This document shows, piece after piece, positions 15,997 to 24,403 of a DNA stretch of 37,957 nucleotides. The notes below the pieces were generated by a model. The model was not told the DNA's origin. It saw only the letters and a program-made list of their open reading frames with translations, and did not search any database. The stretch is from positions 1-37,957 of the forward strand of contig JAIFLV010000007.1 in assembly GCA_020048895.1 (NCBI GenBank), read 5' to 3'. The stretch comes from Rhodoferax sp. Its GTDB lineage: Bacteria > Pseudomonadota > Gammaproteobacteria > Burkholderiales > Burkholderiaceae_C. Both the position numbers and the translations under genes were made by a program. Position 1 is the stretch's first letter, and each line of letters opens with the position of its first letter.

Positions 15997-16407
15997 ATGC
16001 CAGAAGCTGCAATTGAAACCGGCCACGGTCTTGTTATCTTCGCCAAGAACAAGAAGCGCGTGTCGGCGTTTTACCGGGCCACACTGGGCTTGACGGCCAC
16101 GGAAGAAACGCCATCACATGATTTGCTGCACGGTATCGGCATTGAATTGGTGATTCACGCGATTCCCAGAAAGTATGCTGCCGATATCCAGATCTCAAAG
16201 CCCCCGCAGGTGCGGGAAGACACCCCTTTCAAGCCTGCCTTTCTGGTGCCGGATCTGGAGGCGGTGCGCACGGCAGCCAAGGCCACAGGAGGTTTCCTCA
16301 AACCCCTGGATGCGGCTTGGCATATCCGGGGCAATGTTGTGCTGGACGGCTGGGACCCCGAGGGCAATGTGGTGCAGTTCAAACAATCTGCTGACCACGG
16401 GCGATAG
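15997..16407 (+). CDS. Glyoxalase/bleomycin-resistance-fold protein
   Basis: The 136-residue product has the VOC (glyoxalase/dioxygenase) fold pattern. It opens with G-H-G-L-V-I-F-A-K-N-K-K-R-V-S-A-F-Y-R-A-T-L-G-L, which is the typical first beta strand and helix, and ends with G-N-V-V-L-D-G-W-D-P-E-G-N-V-V-Q-F-K-Q, the typical last strand. Such proteins bind metals and small molecules as dioxygenases, lyases or resistance proteins; the substrate cannot be inferred. The frame is open from 15859, but the fold begins just after the ATG at 15997 and CAGGAG lies about 10 bases before it, so that start is chosen. The next gene, yaaA, follows after 12 bases and is likely co-transcribed. Confidence 0.8.
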   Translation: MPEAAIETGHGLVIFAKNKKRVSAFYRATLGLTATEETPSHDLLHGIGIELVIHAIPRKYAADIQISKPPQVREDTPFKPAFLVPDLEAVRTAAKATGGFLKPLDAAWHIRGNVVLDGWDPEGNVVQFKQSADHGR

Positions 16408-16419
16408 CGATAATGCACC

Positions 16420-17193
16420 ATGCTCTTCTTACTCTCGCCCGCCAAGTCGCTCGACTACGAAACACCTACTCCTGAGTGCGCGCACTCCGCACCACTGTTT
16501 GTCAAGCATTCCAAAACGCTGATTGACCTGCTACGCCAGCAGTCGCCCCAGCAAGTCGCCGAACTCATGGATTTGAGCGACAAACTCGCCCTGCTGAACG
16601 TGGCGCGCTACGCCGCATGGTCCACCCGGGCCACTGTGAAGAATGCCCGCCAGGCTGCGCTGGCGTTTGATGGCGATGTGTACGGTGGTTTGGATGCACG
16701 CAGCCTGAGTGCAGAAGATCTGGCCTGGGCCCAGGACCACGTGTGTGTGCTCAGCGGGCTGTACGGCGTGTTGCGGCCGCTCGACCTGATGCAGCCCTAC
16801 CGTCTGGAAATGGGCACGCAGCTCACCAATCCACAGGGCAAGGATCTCTACGCATTTTGGGGTACCCAGATCTCGGAGTACCTCAACAAACGGCTGCGCC
16901 AGGATGTGAGCCCTGTGGTGGTCAACCTCGCGTCGCAGGAGTATTTCAAGGCGGTGGACACCCGGGTGCTCAAAACCCCGGCGGTGGAATGTGTGTTCCA
17001 AGAGTACCGCAGTGGCCAGTACAAGATCATCAGCTTCAACGCCAAACGCGCGCGTGGCCTGATGGCGCGCTTTGCCACACAGCACCGGTTGATGCAGCCC
17101 GAGCAGTTGCGCGCTTTTGATTCGGAGGGCTATGCCTGGACGGCAGCCGCGTCAACCCCAGACCGGCTGGTGTTTCGGCGCAAGGCAGTCTGA
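16420..17193 (+). CDS. yaaA: Peroxide stress protein YaaA (UPF0246)
   Basis: The 257-residue product matches the YaaA/DUF328 family over its whole length: M-L-F-L-L-S-P-A-K-S-L-D-Y at the N-terminus, F-D-G-D-V-Y-G-G-L near residue 85, L-S-G-L-Y-G-V-L-R-P-L-D-L-M-Q-P-Y-R-L-E-M-G-T in the middle, and N-L-A-S-Q-E-Y-F-K-A-V further on. In E. coli, YaaA limits free intracellular iron and so protects DNA and proteins during peroxide stress; the fold binds DNA. It lies 12 bases after the glyoxalase-fold gene. No OxyR site could be identified by eye. Confidence 0.93.
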   Translation: MLFLLSPAKSLDYETPTPECAHSAPLFVKHSKTLIDLLRQQSPQQVAELMDLSDKLALLNVARYAAWSTRATVKNARQAALAFDGDVYGGLDARSLSAEDLAWAQDHVCVLSGLYGVLRPLDLMQPYRLEMGTQLTNPQGKDLYAFWGTQISEYLNKRLRQDVSPVVVNLASQEYFKAVDTRVLKTPAVECVFQEYRSGQYKIISFNAKRARGLMARFATQHRLMQPEQLRAFDSEGYAWTAAASTPDRLVFRRKAV

Positions 17194-17210
17194 CCATTTC
17201 TTCTCTATGC

Positions 17211-17262
17211 AACTTTGGGCCTTGGCGCCCGAGCAACCTGCGTAACCAGCTATGAAAATAAG
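17211..17262 (-). repeat. Dispersed repeat, copy G, overlapping the start of a gene
   Basis: On the minus strand this reads ATTTTCATAGCTGGTTACGCA followed by a GC-rich half with GGGCGCC and a purine tail. It matches the family in order and spacing. It fills the 58-base gap between yaaA and the alpha/beta hydrolase and runs past the ATG at 17252, so the hydrolase start codon lies inside the repeat. Confidence 0.65.
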
Positions 17263-18160
17263 AGCAAACAATATTGACATCGAGGTCGAAGACTCGGCCG
17301 AGGGAGACCCCGCCGCCAGGGAGAAACCAGTGGTGCTCCTCATCATGGGGCTGGGCATGCAACTCATCGCCTGGCCACCGCAGCTGGTGCAGGCCCTGGT
17401 CGACGCTGGCTACCGGGTGGTGCGCATGGACAACCGTGATGTCGGCCTGAGCGCGCATCTGGGACACCTGGGCAAGCCGAAAATGCTGTGGGCCATGATG
17501 CAGGTGCGTCTGGGTCTGCCCATGCGTGCCCCTTACAGTCTGGCCGATATGGCTGCCGATGCACTGGGTGTGCTGGACACACTGCAAATTGAGCGAGCCC
17601 ACGTGGTGGGGGTCAGCATGGGCGGCATGATCGCGCAGCGCGTGGCCATTGCCGCGACCAAACGCGTTTTCAGCCTGACCAGCATCATGAGCAGCAGCGG
17701 TGCGCGCGGACTGCCCAGCGCCAAACGCCACATCATGGCGCTCATGCTCTCGCGGCCGCAAAACAAGAGTGTCGAAGCGCAGCTCGACCACTATGTGCGC
17801 CTGTTCAAAGCCATTGGCAGCCCGGCGTACCCGACCGCCGAGGCAGAAATGCGCGAACGCATCCTCAAGGGGATCCAGCGCAGCGTCTACCCCGAAGGCA
17901 CCTTGCGCCAGATGCTGGCCATCGCCACCGACCACACCCGCGCCGAGGAACTCTCGCGCATCCACTCGCCCACTCTGGTGGTACACGGCAAGGCCGATCC
18001 GCTGGTGCCCTACGCGTGTGGCGAAGACACGGCACGGCGCATCTATGGCGCGCACTTGGTTGGCGTGGATGGCATGGGGCACGATCTGCCGCCCATTCCT
18101 GTGGGAAAAATCCTGGAGGCGCTGCTAGCGCATCTGCGCACCTCGGATGCCCGGGCATGA
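17252..18160 (+). CDS. Alpha/beta hydrolase
   Basis: This is a 302-residue alpha/beta-hydrolase-fold enzyme. The nucleophile elbow is G-V-S-M-G-G (Ser122), the acid is the Asp of [11 protein letters not shown] (about residue 251) and the histidine is in G-M-G-H-D-L-P (about 281). The oxyanion-side motif M-G-L-G-M lies near residue 33. A mobile lid region follows [10 protein letters not shown]. The substrate is unknown; the family includes esterases, lactonases and C-C hydrolases. The start codon is inside repeat copy G and no Shine-Dalgarno sequence precedes it; the first conserved strand begins soon after, so a much later start is unlikely. The stop overlaps queF as ATGA. Confidence 0.85.
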   Translation: MKIRANNIDIEVEDSAEGDPAAREKPVVLLIMGLGMQLIAWPPQLVQALVDAGYRVVRMDNRDVGLSAHLGHLGKPKMLWAMMQVRLGLPMRAPYSLADMAADALGVLDTLQIERAHVVGVSMGGMIAQRVAIAATKRVFSLTSIMSSSGARGLPSAKRHIMALMLSRPQNKSVEAQLDHYVRLFKAIGSPAYPTAEAEMRERILKGIQRSVYPEGTLRQMLAIATDHTRAEELSRIHSPTLVVHGKADPLVPYACGEDTARRIYGAHLVGVDGMGHDLPPIPVGKILEALLAHLRTSDARA

Positions 18161-19002
18161 ACACGCCCGATCAGTCGCAACTGGGCAAGGCCTCTGCGTA
18201 CATCGACCAGTACGACGCATCCCTGTTGTTCCCGATTCCCCGTGCCGGCAAACGCGGCGAAATCGGTGTGTCCGGTGCCGCCCCCTTCTTTGGTGCCGAT
18301 CTCTGGACCGCATTTGAGCTCAGCTGGCTGAACCTGCGTGGCAAGCCTCAGGTGGCGTTGGCCCACATCACCGTGCCCTGCGAGTCGGTCAATATCATCG
18401 AGAGCAAGTCCTTCAAGCTCTACCTCAATAGTTTCAACAACACCCACTTTGCTGATGCGTCCGAAGTGCTGTCGCGCCTGCGTGCTGACGTCAGCGAAGC
18501 GGTGTGGCGTGGCGGTGTGGTGCAGTCTTCGGTGGGCGTTCGCCTCATCGCTGCAGACCTGTTTGACCGCGAGCCGATTTACGAGCTCGATGGCCTCAAT
18601 CTGGACCGGCTCGACGTTGAGTGCACCCGCTACACCCCGGCGCCAGATCTGCTCAAGGCGACCGCCGACGCGCCACCGGTCACCGAAGTGCTGGTGAGCA
18701 ACCTGCTCAAGAGCAACTGCCTGGTGACCGGGCAGCCGGACTGGGGCAGTGTGCAGATCAGCTACACCGGTGCCCAGATTGAGCAGGAGGGATTGCTGCA
18801 ATACCTGGTGAGTTTTCGCAACCACAATGAGTTTCACGAGCAGTGTGTCGAGCGCATCTTCATGGACATCTGGACGCGCTGCAAGCCACTCAAACTCACG
18901 GTCTATGCCCGCTACACCCGCCGCGGTGGCCTGGACATCAACCCGTTTCGCACCAGCCACCCGCAGGCACTGCCTGCCAACACGCGTATGGCCCGGCAGT
19001 AG
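18157..19002 (+). CDS. queF: NADPH-dependent 7-cyano-7-deazaguanine reductase
   Basis: QueF reduces preQ0 to preQ1, a nitrile-to-amine reduction in queuosine synthesis for tRNA wobble modification. The 281-residue product is the long two-domain (E. coli) type. It has the NADPH-binding QueF motif E-S-K-S-F-K (82-87), the thioimide-forming Cys188 in [11 protein letters not shown] and the proton donor Asp195. The second half ends with a domain typical of the family ([15 protein letters not shown]). The frame is open upstream to 18016, but the ATG at 18157 overlaps the hydrolase stop (ATGA) and starts exactly where the family starts. Confidence 0.95.
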   Translation: MNTPDQSQLGKASAYIDQYDASLLFPIPRAGKRGEIGVSGAAPFFGADLWTAFELSWLNLRGKPQVALAHITVPCESVNIIESKSFKLYLNSFNNTHFADASEVLSRLRADVSEAVWRGGVVQSSVGVRLIAADLFDREPIYELDGLNLDRLDVECTRYTPAPDLLKATADAPPVTEVLVSNLLKSNCLVTGQPDWGSVQISYTGAQIEQEGLLQYLVSFRNHNEFHEQCVERIFMDIWTRCKPLKLTVYARYTRRGGLDINPFRTSHPQALPANTRMARQ

Positions 19003-19015
19003 TTGGGAAAGAATC

Positions 19016-19046
19016 GCACCTGCCTGTGTTGAGAGCACCTGCCTGT
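19016..19046 (+). promoter_or_regulatory. 12-bp direct repeat upstream of hicAB (candidate operator)
   Basis: GCACCTGCCTGT occurs at 19016-19027 and again, identical, at 19035-19046, with a 19-bp period, close to two helical turns. The second copy ends 33 bases before the hicA ATG. A -10-like TATCAT at 19068-19073 would place transcription start at about the A of the ATG, which would make the mRNA leaderless and agrees with the lack of a ribosome-binding site. HicB antitoxins usually bind repeats or palindromes in their own promoter, so these are candidate HicB sites. The second repeat would cover the -35 area. Confidence 0.45.
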
Positions 19047-19079
19047 AAAAGCGACACTGAAAAGTAGTATCATTACGCA

Positions 19080-19334
19080 ATGCAACGCAAGCACCAGCGT
19101 ACGCTAGAGTTGATCTTCACGCGCCCCGTTTCGGGCAGCGTCAAATGGCGTGATGTCGAAGCCCTTTTCATGGCACTGGGAGGCGATGTTTCCGAGCGGG
19201 AGGGGTCTCGTGTGGGTGTGAAGCTGTTTGCAGATCGCAGAGTGTTTCACCGTCCTCATCCGTCTCCCGATACTGACAAGGCGGCGGTTGAGAGTATTCG
19301 TAAGTGGTTGGAAACACATGGAGTCAAGCCATGA
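19080..19334 (+). CDS. hicA: HicA-family toxin (mRNA interferase)
   Basis: The 84-residue product resembles HicA toxins, double-stranded-RNA-binding-fold ribonucleases that cut mRNA. It has T-L-E-L-I-F at the N-terminus, W-R-D-V-E-A-L-F-M-A-L-G-G at 23-35, a beta strand with G-S-R-V-G-V-K-L-F, and the catalytic histidine region F-H-R-P-H-P, followed by a C-terminal helix ending G-V-K-P. Length and order match the HicA subgroup that pairs with ribbon-helix-helix HicB proteins. There is no ribosome-binding site, so a leaderless message is possible. The stop overlaps hicB as ATGA. Confidence 0.88.
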   Translation: MQRKHQRTLELIFTRPVSGSVKWRDVEALFMALGGDVSEREGSRVGVKLFADRRVFHRPHPSPDTDKAAVESIRKWLETHGVKP

Positions 19335-19666
19335 AAAATGTGATGGAAATCAATGGCTATAAGGCCTTAATTGCTTTTGATCCGGAAACCAATGAGTTCC
19401 GGGGCGAGTTCATTGATCTCAACGGTGGCGCGGACTTTTATGCCGCCGATGTGAAGACGCTCCAGCGCGAGGGCGAAACATCGCTCAAAGTATTCCTCGA
19501 CATGTGCCGAGAGGACGGAGTGGAGCCGCGCAGGAACTACTCCGGCAAACTCATGGTGCGCCTGCCTGCTGAACTGCATGAGCGCGCAGCCGTTGCGGCG
19601 GCAGCGCACGGCAAAAGTTTGAACGCATGGTTCGCTGAGGCAGTGGCACAGGCTGCACAGGCTTGA
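19331..19666 (+). CDS. hicB: HicB-family antitoxin
   Basis: The 111-residue product has a HicB-like N-terminal half (Y-K-A-L-I-A-F-D-P-E-T-N-E-F-R-G-E-F, a partly degraded RNase H-like fold that blocks the toxin) and a C-terminal ribbon-helix-helix DNA-binding half, G-K-L-M-V-R-L-P-A-E-L-H-E followed by G-K-S-L-N-A-W. It should neutralise HicA and repress the operon. The frame is open from 19304, but the ATG at 19331 overlaps the hicA stop (ATGA) and matches family starts. Its own stop (TGA 19664-19666) overlaps the TTG start of the methyltransferase. Confidence 0.88.
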   Translation: MKNVMEINGYKALIAFDPETNEFRGEFIDLNGGADFYAADVKTLQREGETSLKVFLDMCREDGVEPRRNYSGKLMVRLPAELHERAAVAAAAHGKSLNAWFAEAVAQAAQA

Positions 19667-20970
19667 CCCAACAATACCCCGCCATCCACTGGCTCGAATC
19701 CGGCAAGCAGTGCAGTGCCCGTTGGCGCTCCGAGCGGGGGGCTGCGCCACCCAAAAAGGTGGTGCTGGCCGATGACACCATGACCGCCGATACCGCGTAC
19801 CGATTGGCGTGCGAGGGCACGGCCCTGTTATGGCGCGGTGACTTTCAGAATGCACGGCAGATGCTGCAGGCAATGGCGCGGCGCATCGACAAGCCACGAA
19901 AGCCGCGCAAGGCCGCACGCGCACAGCCAACGGTACCCGACGCTTTGCTGCGAGATGCTACAAAAAATGGAGCTGCTCACGCAATATCTGCAGGCGCTGC
20001 AGCCGAAAAAGCTTCTAAAGAGTTTCATCTGCACCGCCAGGCCCAGTCGCAGCGCGCGCGGGTGCTGGGCATGCTGCTGCTGTCGTTTGATGCGGACTAC
20101 GGCCTGTCGCTGCGCCGCAGCCCGGATGTACGCGTGGCCTGCAGCGAAGGCTGGGGCGTAGCGGTGCCGGAGGAGGGCGCTTCGGTGGCGTCGCTGCGCG
20201 AACTTTTGGGCTTGATCAGTGCCCACGAATGGCGCAAGAAGGGCGTGGAAGTGCCAGCGCTGGGTGCCGCACCTGACAACCGCATTCAGCCGTACTACGG
20301 TGTGTTTTCGCCGGTGCGCGGGGAGTATGTGGCGCTGGTTGCCAAGGCGCCGTTGCCAGTGGTGGTGCAGGTGCCAGGCGCTTCGCTGACCCCGTTGAAA
20401 GCGTTTGATATCGGAGTGGGCACCGGCGTGCTCTCGGCCGTGCTGGCACGCCGTGGCGTCGCGCATGTGGTGGGAACCGACCAGGACCCGCGAGCCCTGG
20501 CGTGTGCGCTGGAGAATCTGACCCGACTGGGTGTGGGCGGGCGGGCAGATGCACCCGTGCAATTGCTGCAGACCGATCTGTTCCCATCGGGACGGGCCGG
20601 CCTGATCGTGTGCAACCCCCCCTGGCTGCCCGCGCGTGCCGGGTCGCCGATTGAGCGCGCCGTGTACGACGAAGGCAGCGCCATGCTGCTGGGTTTCCTC
20701 AACGGCCTGGCGGCGCACCTCGAACCCGGGGGTGAGGGCTGGTTGATCCTGTCGGATCTGGCCGAACACCTGGGTTTACGCAGCCGCGAATTCCTGCTGG
20801 CTGCTTTTGATGCCGCCGGGTTGTGCGTCGTCGGACGTCTGGACACTGTGCCGGTGCACGGCAAGGCGCAGGATGCCACCGACCCGTTGCATGCGGCGCG
20901 GTCCCGCGAAGTGACCTCGCTGTGGCGCCTTCAGGCCGATCCGGGTTCAGAACAGCTCGCCGTTCACTAG
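19663..20970 (+). CDS. Class I SAM-dependent methyltransferase
   Basis: The 435-residue product has a Rossmann methyltransferase domain: A-F-D-I-G-V-G-T-G-V-L-S-A (from Phe248) binds SAM, G-T-D-Q-D-P follows, and N-P-P-W (318-321) is the catalytic motif of N-methyltransferases acting on planar amino groups such as nucleic-acid bases or glutamine side chains. The N-terminal 200 residues form a separate domain of unknown role. The start is TTG, overlapping the hicB stop as TTGA. An ATG at 19777 is possible, but the sequence before it (A-I-H-W-L-E-S-G) looks like genuine protein. Residues about 99-119 are encoded by repeat copy B. The 3' end overlaps the convergent dinB by 24 bases. Confidence 0.8.
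   Translation: MTQQYPAIHWLESGKQCSARWRSERGAAPPKKVVLADDTMTADTAYRLACEGTALLWRGDFQNARQMLQAMARRIDKPRKPRKAARAQPTVPDALLRDATKNGAAHAISAGAAAEKASKEFHLHRQAQSQRARVLGMLLLSFDADYGLSLRRSPDVRVACSEGWGVAVPEEGASVASLRELLGLISAHEWRKKGVEVPALGAAPDNRIQPYYGVFSPVRGEYVALVAKAPLPVVVQVPGASLTPLKAFDIGVGTGVLSAVLARRGVAHVVGTDQDPRALACALENLTRLGVGGRADAPVQLLQTDLFPSGRAGLIVCNPPWLPARAGSPIERAVYDEGSAMLLGFLNGLAAHLEPGGEGWLILSDLAEHLGLRSREFLLAAFDAAGLCVVGRLDTVPVHGKAQDATDPLHAARSREVTSLWRLQADPGSEQLAVH
19957..20019 (+). repeat. Dispersed repeat, copy B, in frame in the methyltransferase gene
   Basis: This copy is inside coding sequence and encodes N-G-A-A-H-A-I-S-A-G-A-A-A-E-K-A-S-K. AGCTGCTCACGCAATA (19971-19986) is identical to 26592-26577 of copy D, and GGCGCTGCAGCCG (19993-20005) is identical to 21005-21017 of copy E. 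It joins the N-terminal domain and the rest of the protein, where an extra linker would be tolerated. Confidence 0.75.
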
Positions 20971-22257
20971 TTCAATTTTGATAGCGCCTTGCGCAACATC
21001 GGCGGGCGCTGCAGCCGGATTGGACTGTGCATCCCGGGTCTCGCCTGCCTTCAACAGTGCACCCACGCGCACGCCCAGCAGGCGCAGGCGCTTTGTCAGC
21101 GGCGCCCGCTTGAGGCACAGGCCCGCGGCATGCCGAATGTCCTTGGCATCGTCGGTGTAGTGGTCTTGCGTCAGGTCGCGGGTGACGGCCTGAAAGTCCT
21201 GGTACTTGATCTTGATGCCAATCGTCTTGCCCACATAACCCTTGCGCTGAAGGTCCGACGCTACCTGCTCGCACAACTTGGTGAAGATGGCGCCCAGCTC
21301 CGCCTTGTCGTGAATGGCGTGCAGATCGCGCTCAAACGAGGTCTCGCGGCTGATCGATACCGGCTCGCTCTCCAGTACCAAGGCACGGTCATCGCGACCA
21401 TGGGCAGCCTCATACATCCACGCTCCCGTGCGCTGGCCAAAGTGGTCGATCAGCCACTGCAGATCCTGGGCCGCAAGTTGCCCGATCGTGTGAATACCCA
21501 GGCTTTGCAACTTGGCGTCGGCCTTGGGGCCAATGCCATTGATCTTGCGACATGCCAGCGGCCAGATTTTGTCTTCCAGGTCTTCTTCCATCACGATGGA
21601 GATGCCTTTGGGCTTGTTGAACTCGCTGGCCATCTTGGCCAGCAGTTTATTGGGGGCCACGCCCACGGAGCAGGTCAGGCCGGTGGCGTCATAAATGCTC
21701 TTCTGGATGAGGCGGGCCAGCACACGGCCACCTTCGCGCTGGCCACCGGGCACCTCGGTGAAATCGATGTACACCTCGTCAATGCCGCGGTCTTCCATCA
21801 CCGGTGCGATCTCGGTGATGATGGCCTTGAACTGGCGCGAATATTTTCGGTATTCGTCAAAATCCACCGGCAGCAGAATAGCCTGTGGGCAGAGTTTGGC
21901 GGCCTTCATCAGCCCGATGGCCGAACCCACGCCAAACTGGCGCGCCGCATAGGTGGCGGTGGTGGCGACGCCGCGCCCGGTGTAGTTGGCAAGTTTGGCA
22001 AAGGCGTCCACGGGAATGCGGCGCAGGGCTTCGCGTTGTGCTGCGGCGTCCCACTCCTTATCGGGTGCATCGGCCTGAGCTTGCTGGCGTAACTGCTCGA
22101 GCGCCTGCGTGATGCTGGCGCGCCCGCCGCCAATGACCACCGGCAAGCCCTTGAGTTGGGGGTAGCGCAGCAACTCGACCGACGCGTAAAACGCGTCCAT
22201 GTCCAGGTGGGCAATGCGCCGCAGCATGGGAGCGGTAGGGCTACCGCCCAAGGTCAC
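20947..22257 (-). CDS. dinB: DNA polymerase IV (Y family)
   Basis: DinB is the error-prone translesion polymerase Pol IV. Visible are the catalytic metal motifs H-L-D-M-D-A-F-Y-A-S-V-E (near residue 18) and R-G-I-D-E-V-Y-I-D-F (near 160), Y-S-R-Q-F, the helix-hairpin-helix I-N-G-I-G-P-K-A-D-A-K-L, and a little-finger domain with V-S-I-S-R-E-T-S-F. The 436-residue length is above the usual 350-360: there is an insertion after V-V-I-G-G-G that is common in Burkholderiales, and an extended tail partly encoded by repeat copy E. The start given is GTG at 22257, overlapping the upstream gene's stop as GTGA; an ATG at 22227 is the alternative. No LexA box can be placed, since the upstream region is coding. 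Confidence 0.93.
   Translation of the reverse strand: MTLGGSPTAPMLRRIAHLDMDAFYASVELLRYPQLKGLPVVIGGGRASITQALEQLRQQAQADAPDKEWDAAAQREALRRIPVDAFAKLANYTGRGVATTATYAARQFGVGSAIGLMKAAKLCPQAILLPVDFDEYRKYSRQFKAIITEIAPVMEDRGIDEVYIDFTEVPGGQREGGRVLARLIQKSIYDATGLTCSVGVAPNKLLAKMASEFNKPKGISIVMEEDLEDKIWPLACRKINGIGPKADAKLQSLGIHTIGQLAAQDLQWLIDHFGQRTGAWMYEAAHGRDDRALVLESEPVSISRETSFERDLHAIHDKAELGAIFTKLCEQVASDLQRKGYVGKTIGIKIKYQDFQAVTRDLTQDHYTDDAKDIRHAAGLCLKRAPLTKRLRLLGVRVGALLKAGETRDAQSNPAAAPADVAQGAIKIELVNGELF
20971..21020 (+). repeat. Dispersed repeat, copy E, antisense in the 3' end of dinB
   Basis: It contains ATTTTGATAGCGCCTTGCGC and then GGGCGCTGCAGCCGG. It begins immediately after the methyltransferase stop codon and lies in the last part of dinB, on the opposite strand to the dinB coding sense. 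It encodes DinB residues about 413-429, including A-A-A-P-A-D-V-A-Q-G-A-I-K-I. The tail around it is beyond the conserved polymerase domains. Confidence 0.7.
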
Positions 22258-24308
22258 TCTTCGTCAGGGTCGATCGTCTTGTGCGCTGCCATCAGCTTGG
22301 CCTGCAGTTGTGCCGGCACAGGGGCATAGTGCGAAAACTCGATGCTGTAGGAACCCTGGCCTGCGGTCAGTGATTTGAGGCGCCCCTGGTAATCGTCGAG
22401 TTCAGCTAGCGGAATTTGCCCGGCAATGCCGACCGTGCCGGCGGGGCGCGGTGTGGTGCCGGTGACGTGGCCGCGCTTGCTGGCCAGATCGCCGGTCAGG
22501 TCGCCAATGGACGCTTCGGGCGCGACCACTTCGATGTTGACCATAGGTTCCAGCACAATCGGGTGGGCCTTGAGGATGGCTTCCATCGTTGCCTTGCGGC
22601 CCGCCTGGGTAAACGCAATGTCCTTGCCATCGACGGCGTGTGTCTTGCCATCAAACACGATCACCTTCAGGTCGTGCACCGGAAAGCCTGCGACTACGCC
22701 ATCGGCCAAGGCCTGGCGCACCCCTTTTTCCACCGCCGCCATGAACACGCCGGGAATGGCGCCGCCCTTGACCACGTCGACAAACTCAAAGCCGGCGCCC
22801 CGTTCCATGGGTTCGATACGTAGCATCACTTCACCAAACTGGCCGGCGCCACCGCTTTGTTTCTTGTGGCGGCAGTGCCCTTCGGCGTTCTGGGTGATGG
22901 TCTCGCGGTAGGCGATCTGCGGCGGGCTGGTGTCCAGCTCCAGCTTGAACTGCTGCAGCATGCGGGCGAGCTTGGCGCGCAGGTGCATCTCACCCAAGCC
23001 GCGAATCACAGTCTCGTTGGTGCTGGGGTGGCGCTCCACCTTGAAGCAGGGGTCTTCGAGTTCGAGCTTGTGCAGAACGTCAAACAGGCGGTGTTCATCG
23101 CTCTTCTTGCGCGTCTGCACCGCCAGCCCCTGCATGGGCAGCGGGAACTGCAGGGGTTTCAGGTGGATGTTGTCTTCGTCGTGCGAGTCGTGCAGCACCG
23201 CGTCGAAATCAATGTCGTCCACCTTGGCCACAGCGCCAATGTCACCCGGCACCAGACTCGGCACTTCCACATATTCCTTGCCCTGCAAGCGGTACAGGTG
23301 TGCCACCTTGAACGGGCGTTTGCCCGAGCCCACAAACAGCTGTGCGTCCTTGCGAATGGTGCCCTGGTGTACCCGGAAGACGCCGAGCTTACCGATGAAC
23401 GGGTCCATCACCACCTTGAACACGTGGGCCAGCACATGCAACGCGTCGTCCGGCTGCGCCTGGAAGGCCTGCGGTTCTTCGTTGGGCTCGCCCCGGTAGA
23501 AGGGTGGCGGGTTGCCTTCGGCAGGGTTGGGTGCGAGCTTGTCCAGCGCGTCGAGCAACTGGGGCACGCCAGCGCCGGTCTTGGCCGACACAAACAGGAT
23601 GGGAATCAGGTGGCCCGAGCGCAGGGCCGCTTCAAACGGCGCGTGCAGTTCTTCGAGAGTCGGGTCCACGCCATCTTCCAGGTAGCGCGCCATTAGGTTT
23701 TCGTCTTCCTCGACGATCTGGTCGATCAGGCTGCGGTGCGCGGCAGCCACGGACGCAAAGTCGCTCTCGCCGTCGGCATGGCCCAGCAGTTCCACGACGT
23801 CCTCGCCGTTGTGGGTAGGCAGGTCGAGCAGCAGGCACTGGTTACCAAAACGCTCACGGATCTGGTTGACCAGCATGGGCAGGTCCACGTTGTCGGCGTC
23901 AATCTTGTTGATGACGATCATGCGGCACAGGCCACGCTCACCGGCCAGGGTGAACATGCGCTCGGTGGAGAGTTCGATACCAGACTGCGCATTGACCACG
24001 ATCAGTGCAGTGTCGACCCCCGCGAGGGCAGCGATGGACTGGCCGGCAAAGTCGGGGTATCCGGGGGTGTCGATCACGTGCACCCGGGCGTTGCCGGTCT
24101 TGAAGCTCACCACGGCCGTTTGCAGTGAGTGGCCGAGGTCTTTTTCCTGCGCATCAAAGTCGCAAACGGTATTGCCTTTTTCTACACTGCCGCGACCGGC
24201 GATTTCGCCGGTGGCAGCCAGAAGGCTTTCGACCAGGGTGGTTTTACCGCTGGCGCCGTGGCCCACCAGGGCGACGGTACGGATGGTGGCGCTGAGGGCT
24301 TGACTCAT
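22254..24308 (-). CDS. Elongation factor G-like protein (FusA2 type)
   Basis: The 684-residue translational GTPase resembles EF-G but starts with the variant P-loop G-H-G-A-S-G-K-T-T-L. The other GTPase motifs are V-I-D-T-P-G-Y-P-D-F (G3) and V-I-N-K-I-D-A-D (G4). A domain II segment, the domain IV region (G-G-A-G-Q-F-G-E-V near residue 490) and the domain V region follow. Proteins of this EF-G-like type occur beside the housekeeping EF-G, and their exact role, often suggested in ribosome recycling or stress, is not settled. It is monocistronic upstream (105-base gap to pbpC) and coupled to dinB downstream (GTGA). GAAAGAA precedes the ATG. Nothing in the gap is a clear promoter, apart from an FNR-like dyad at 24404-24417. 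Confidence 0.88.
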   Translation of the reverse strand: MSQALSATIRTVALVGHGASGKTTLVESLLAATGEIAGRGSVEKGNTVCDFDAQEKDLGHSLQTAVVSFKTGNARVHVIDTPGYPDFAGQSIAALAGVDTALIVVNAQSGIELSTERMFTLAGERGLCRMIVINKIDADNVDLPMLVNQIRERFGNQCLLLDLPTHNGEDVVELLGHADGESDFASVAAAHRSLIDQIVEEDENLMARYLEDGVDPTLEELHAPFEAALRSGHLIPILFVSAKTGAGVPQLLDALDKLAPNPAEGNPPPFYRGEPNEEPQAFQAQPDDALHVLAHVFKVVMDPFIGKLGVFRVHQGTIRKDAQLFVGSGKRPFKVAHLYRLQGKEYVEVPSLVPGDIGAVAKVDDIDFDAVLHDSHDEDNIHLKPLQFPLPMQGLAVQTRKKSDEHRLFDVLHKLELEDPCFKVERHPSTNETVIRGLGEMHLRAKLARMLQQFKLELDTSPPQIAYRETITQNAEGHCRHKKQSGGAGQFGEVMLRIEPMERGAGFEFVDVVKGGAIPGVFMAAVEKGVRQALADGVVAGFPVHDLKVIVFDGKTHAVDGKDIAFTQAGRKATMEAILKAHPIVLEPMVNIEVVAPEASIGDLTGDLASKRGHVTGTTPRPAGTVGIAGQIPLAELDDYQGRLKSLTAGQGSYSIEFSHYAPVPAQLQAKLMAAHKTIDPDEE

Positions 24309-24403
24309 GGTGGTTGTTCTTTCGTTTGAAGTCTGTGATGTGAAACATCTTACCTGCCCACCTGCATTGCACAGAGACTGAGCGGACGCGCTTCGCGCTT
24401 AAG

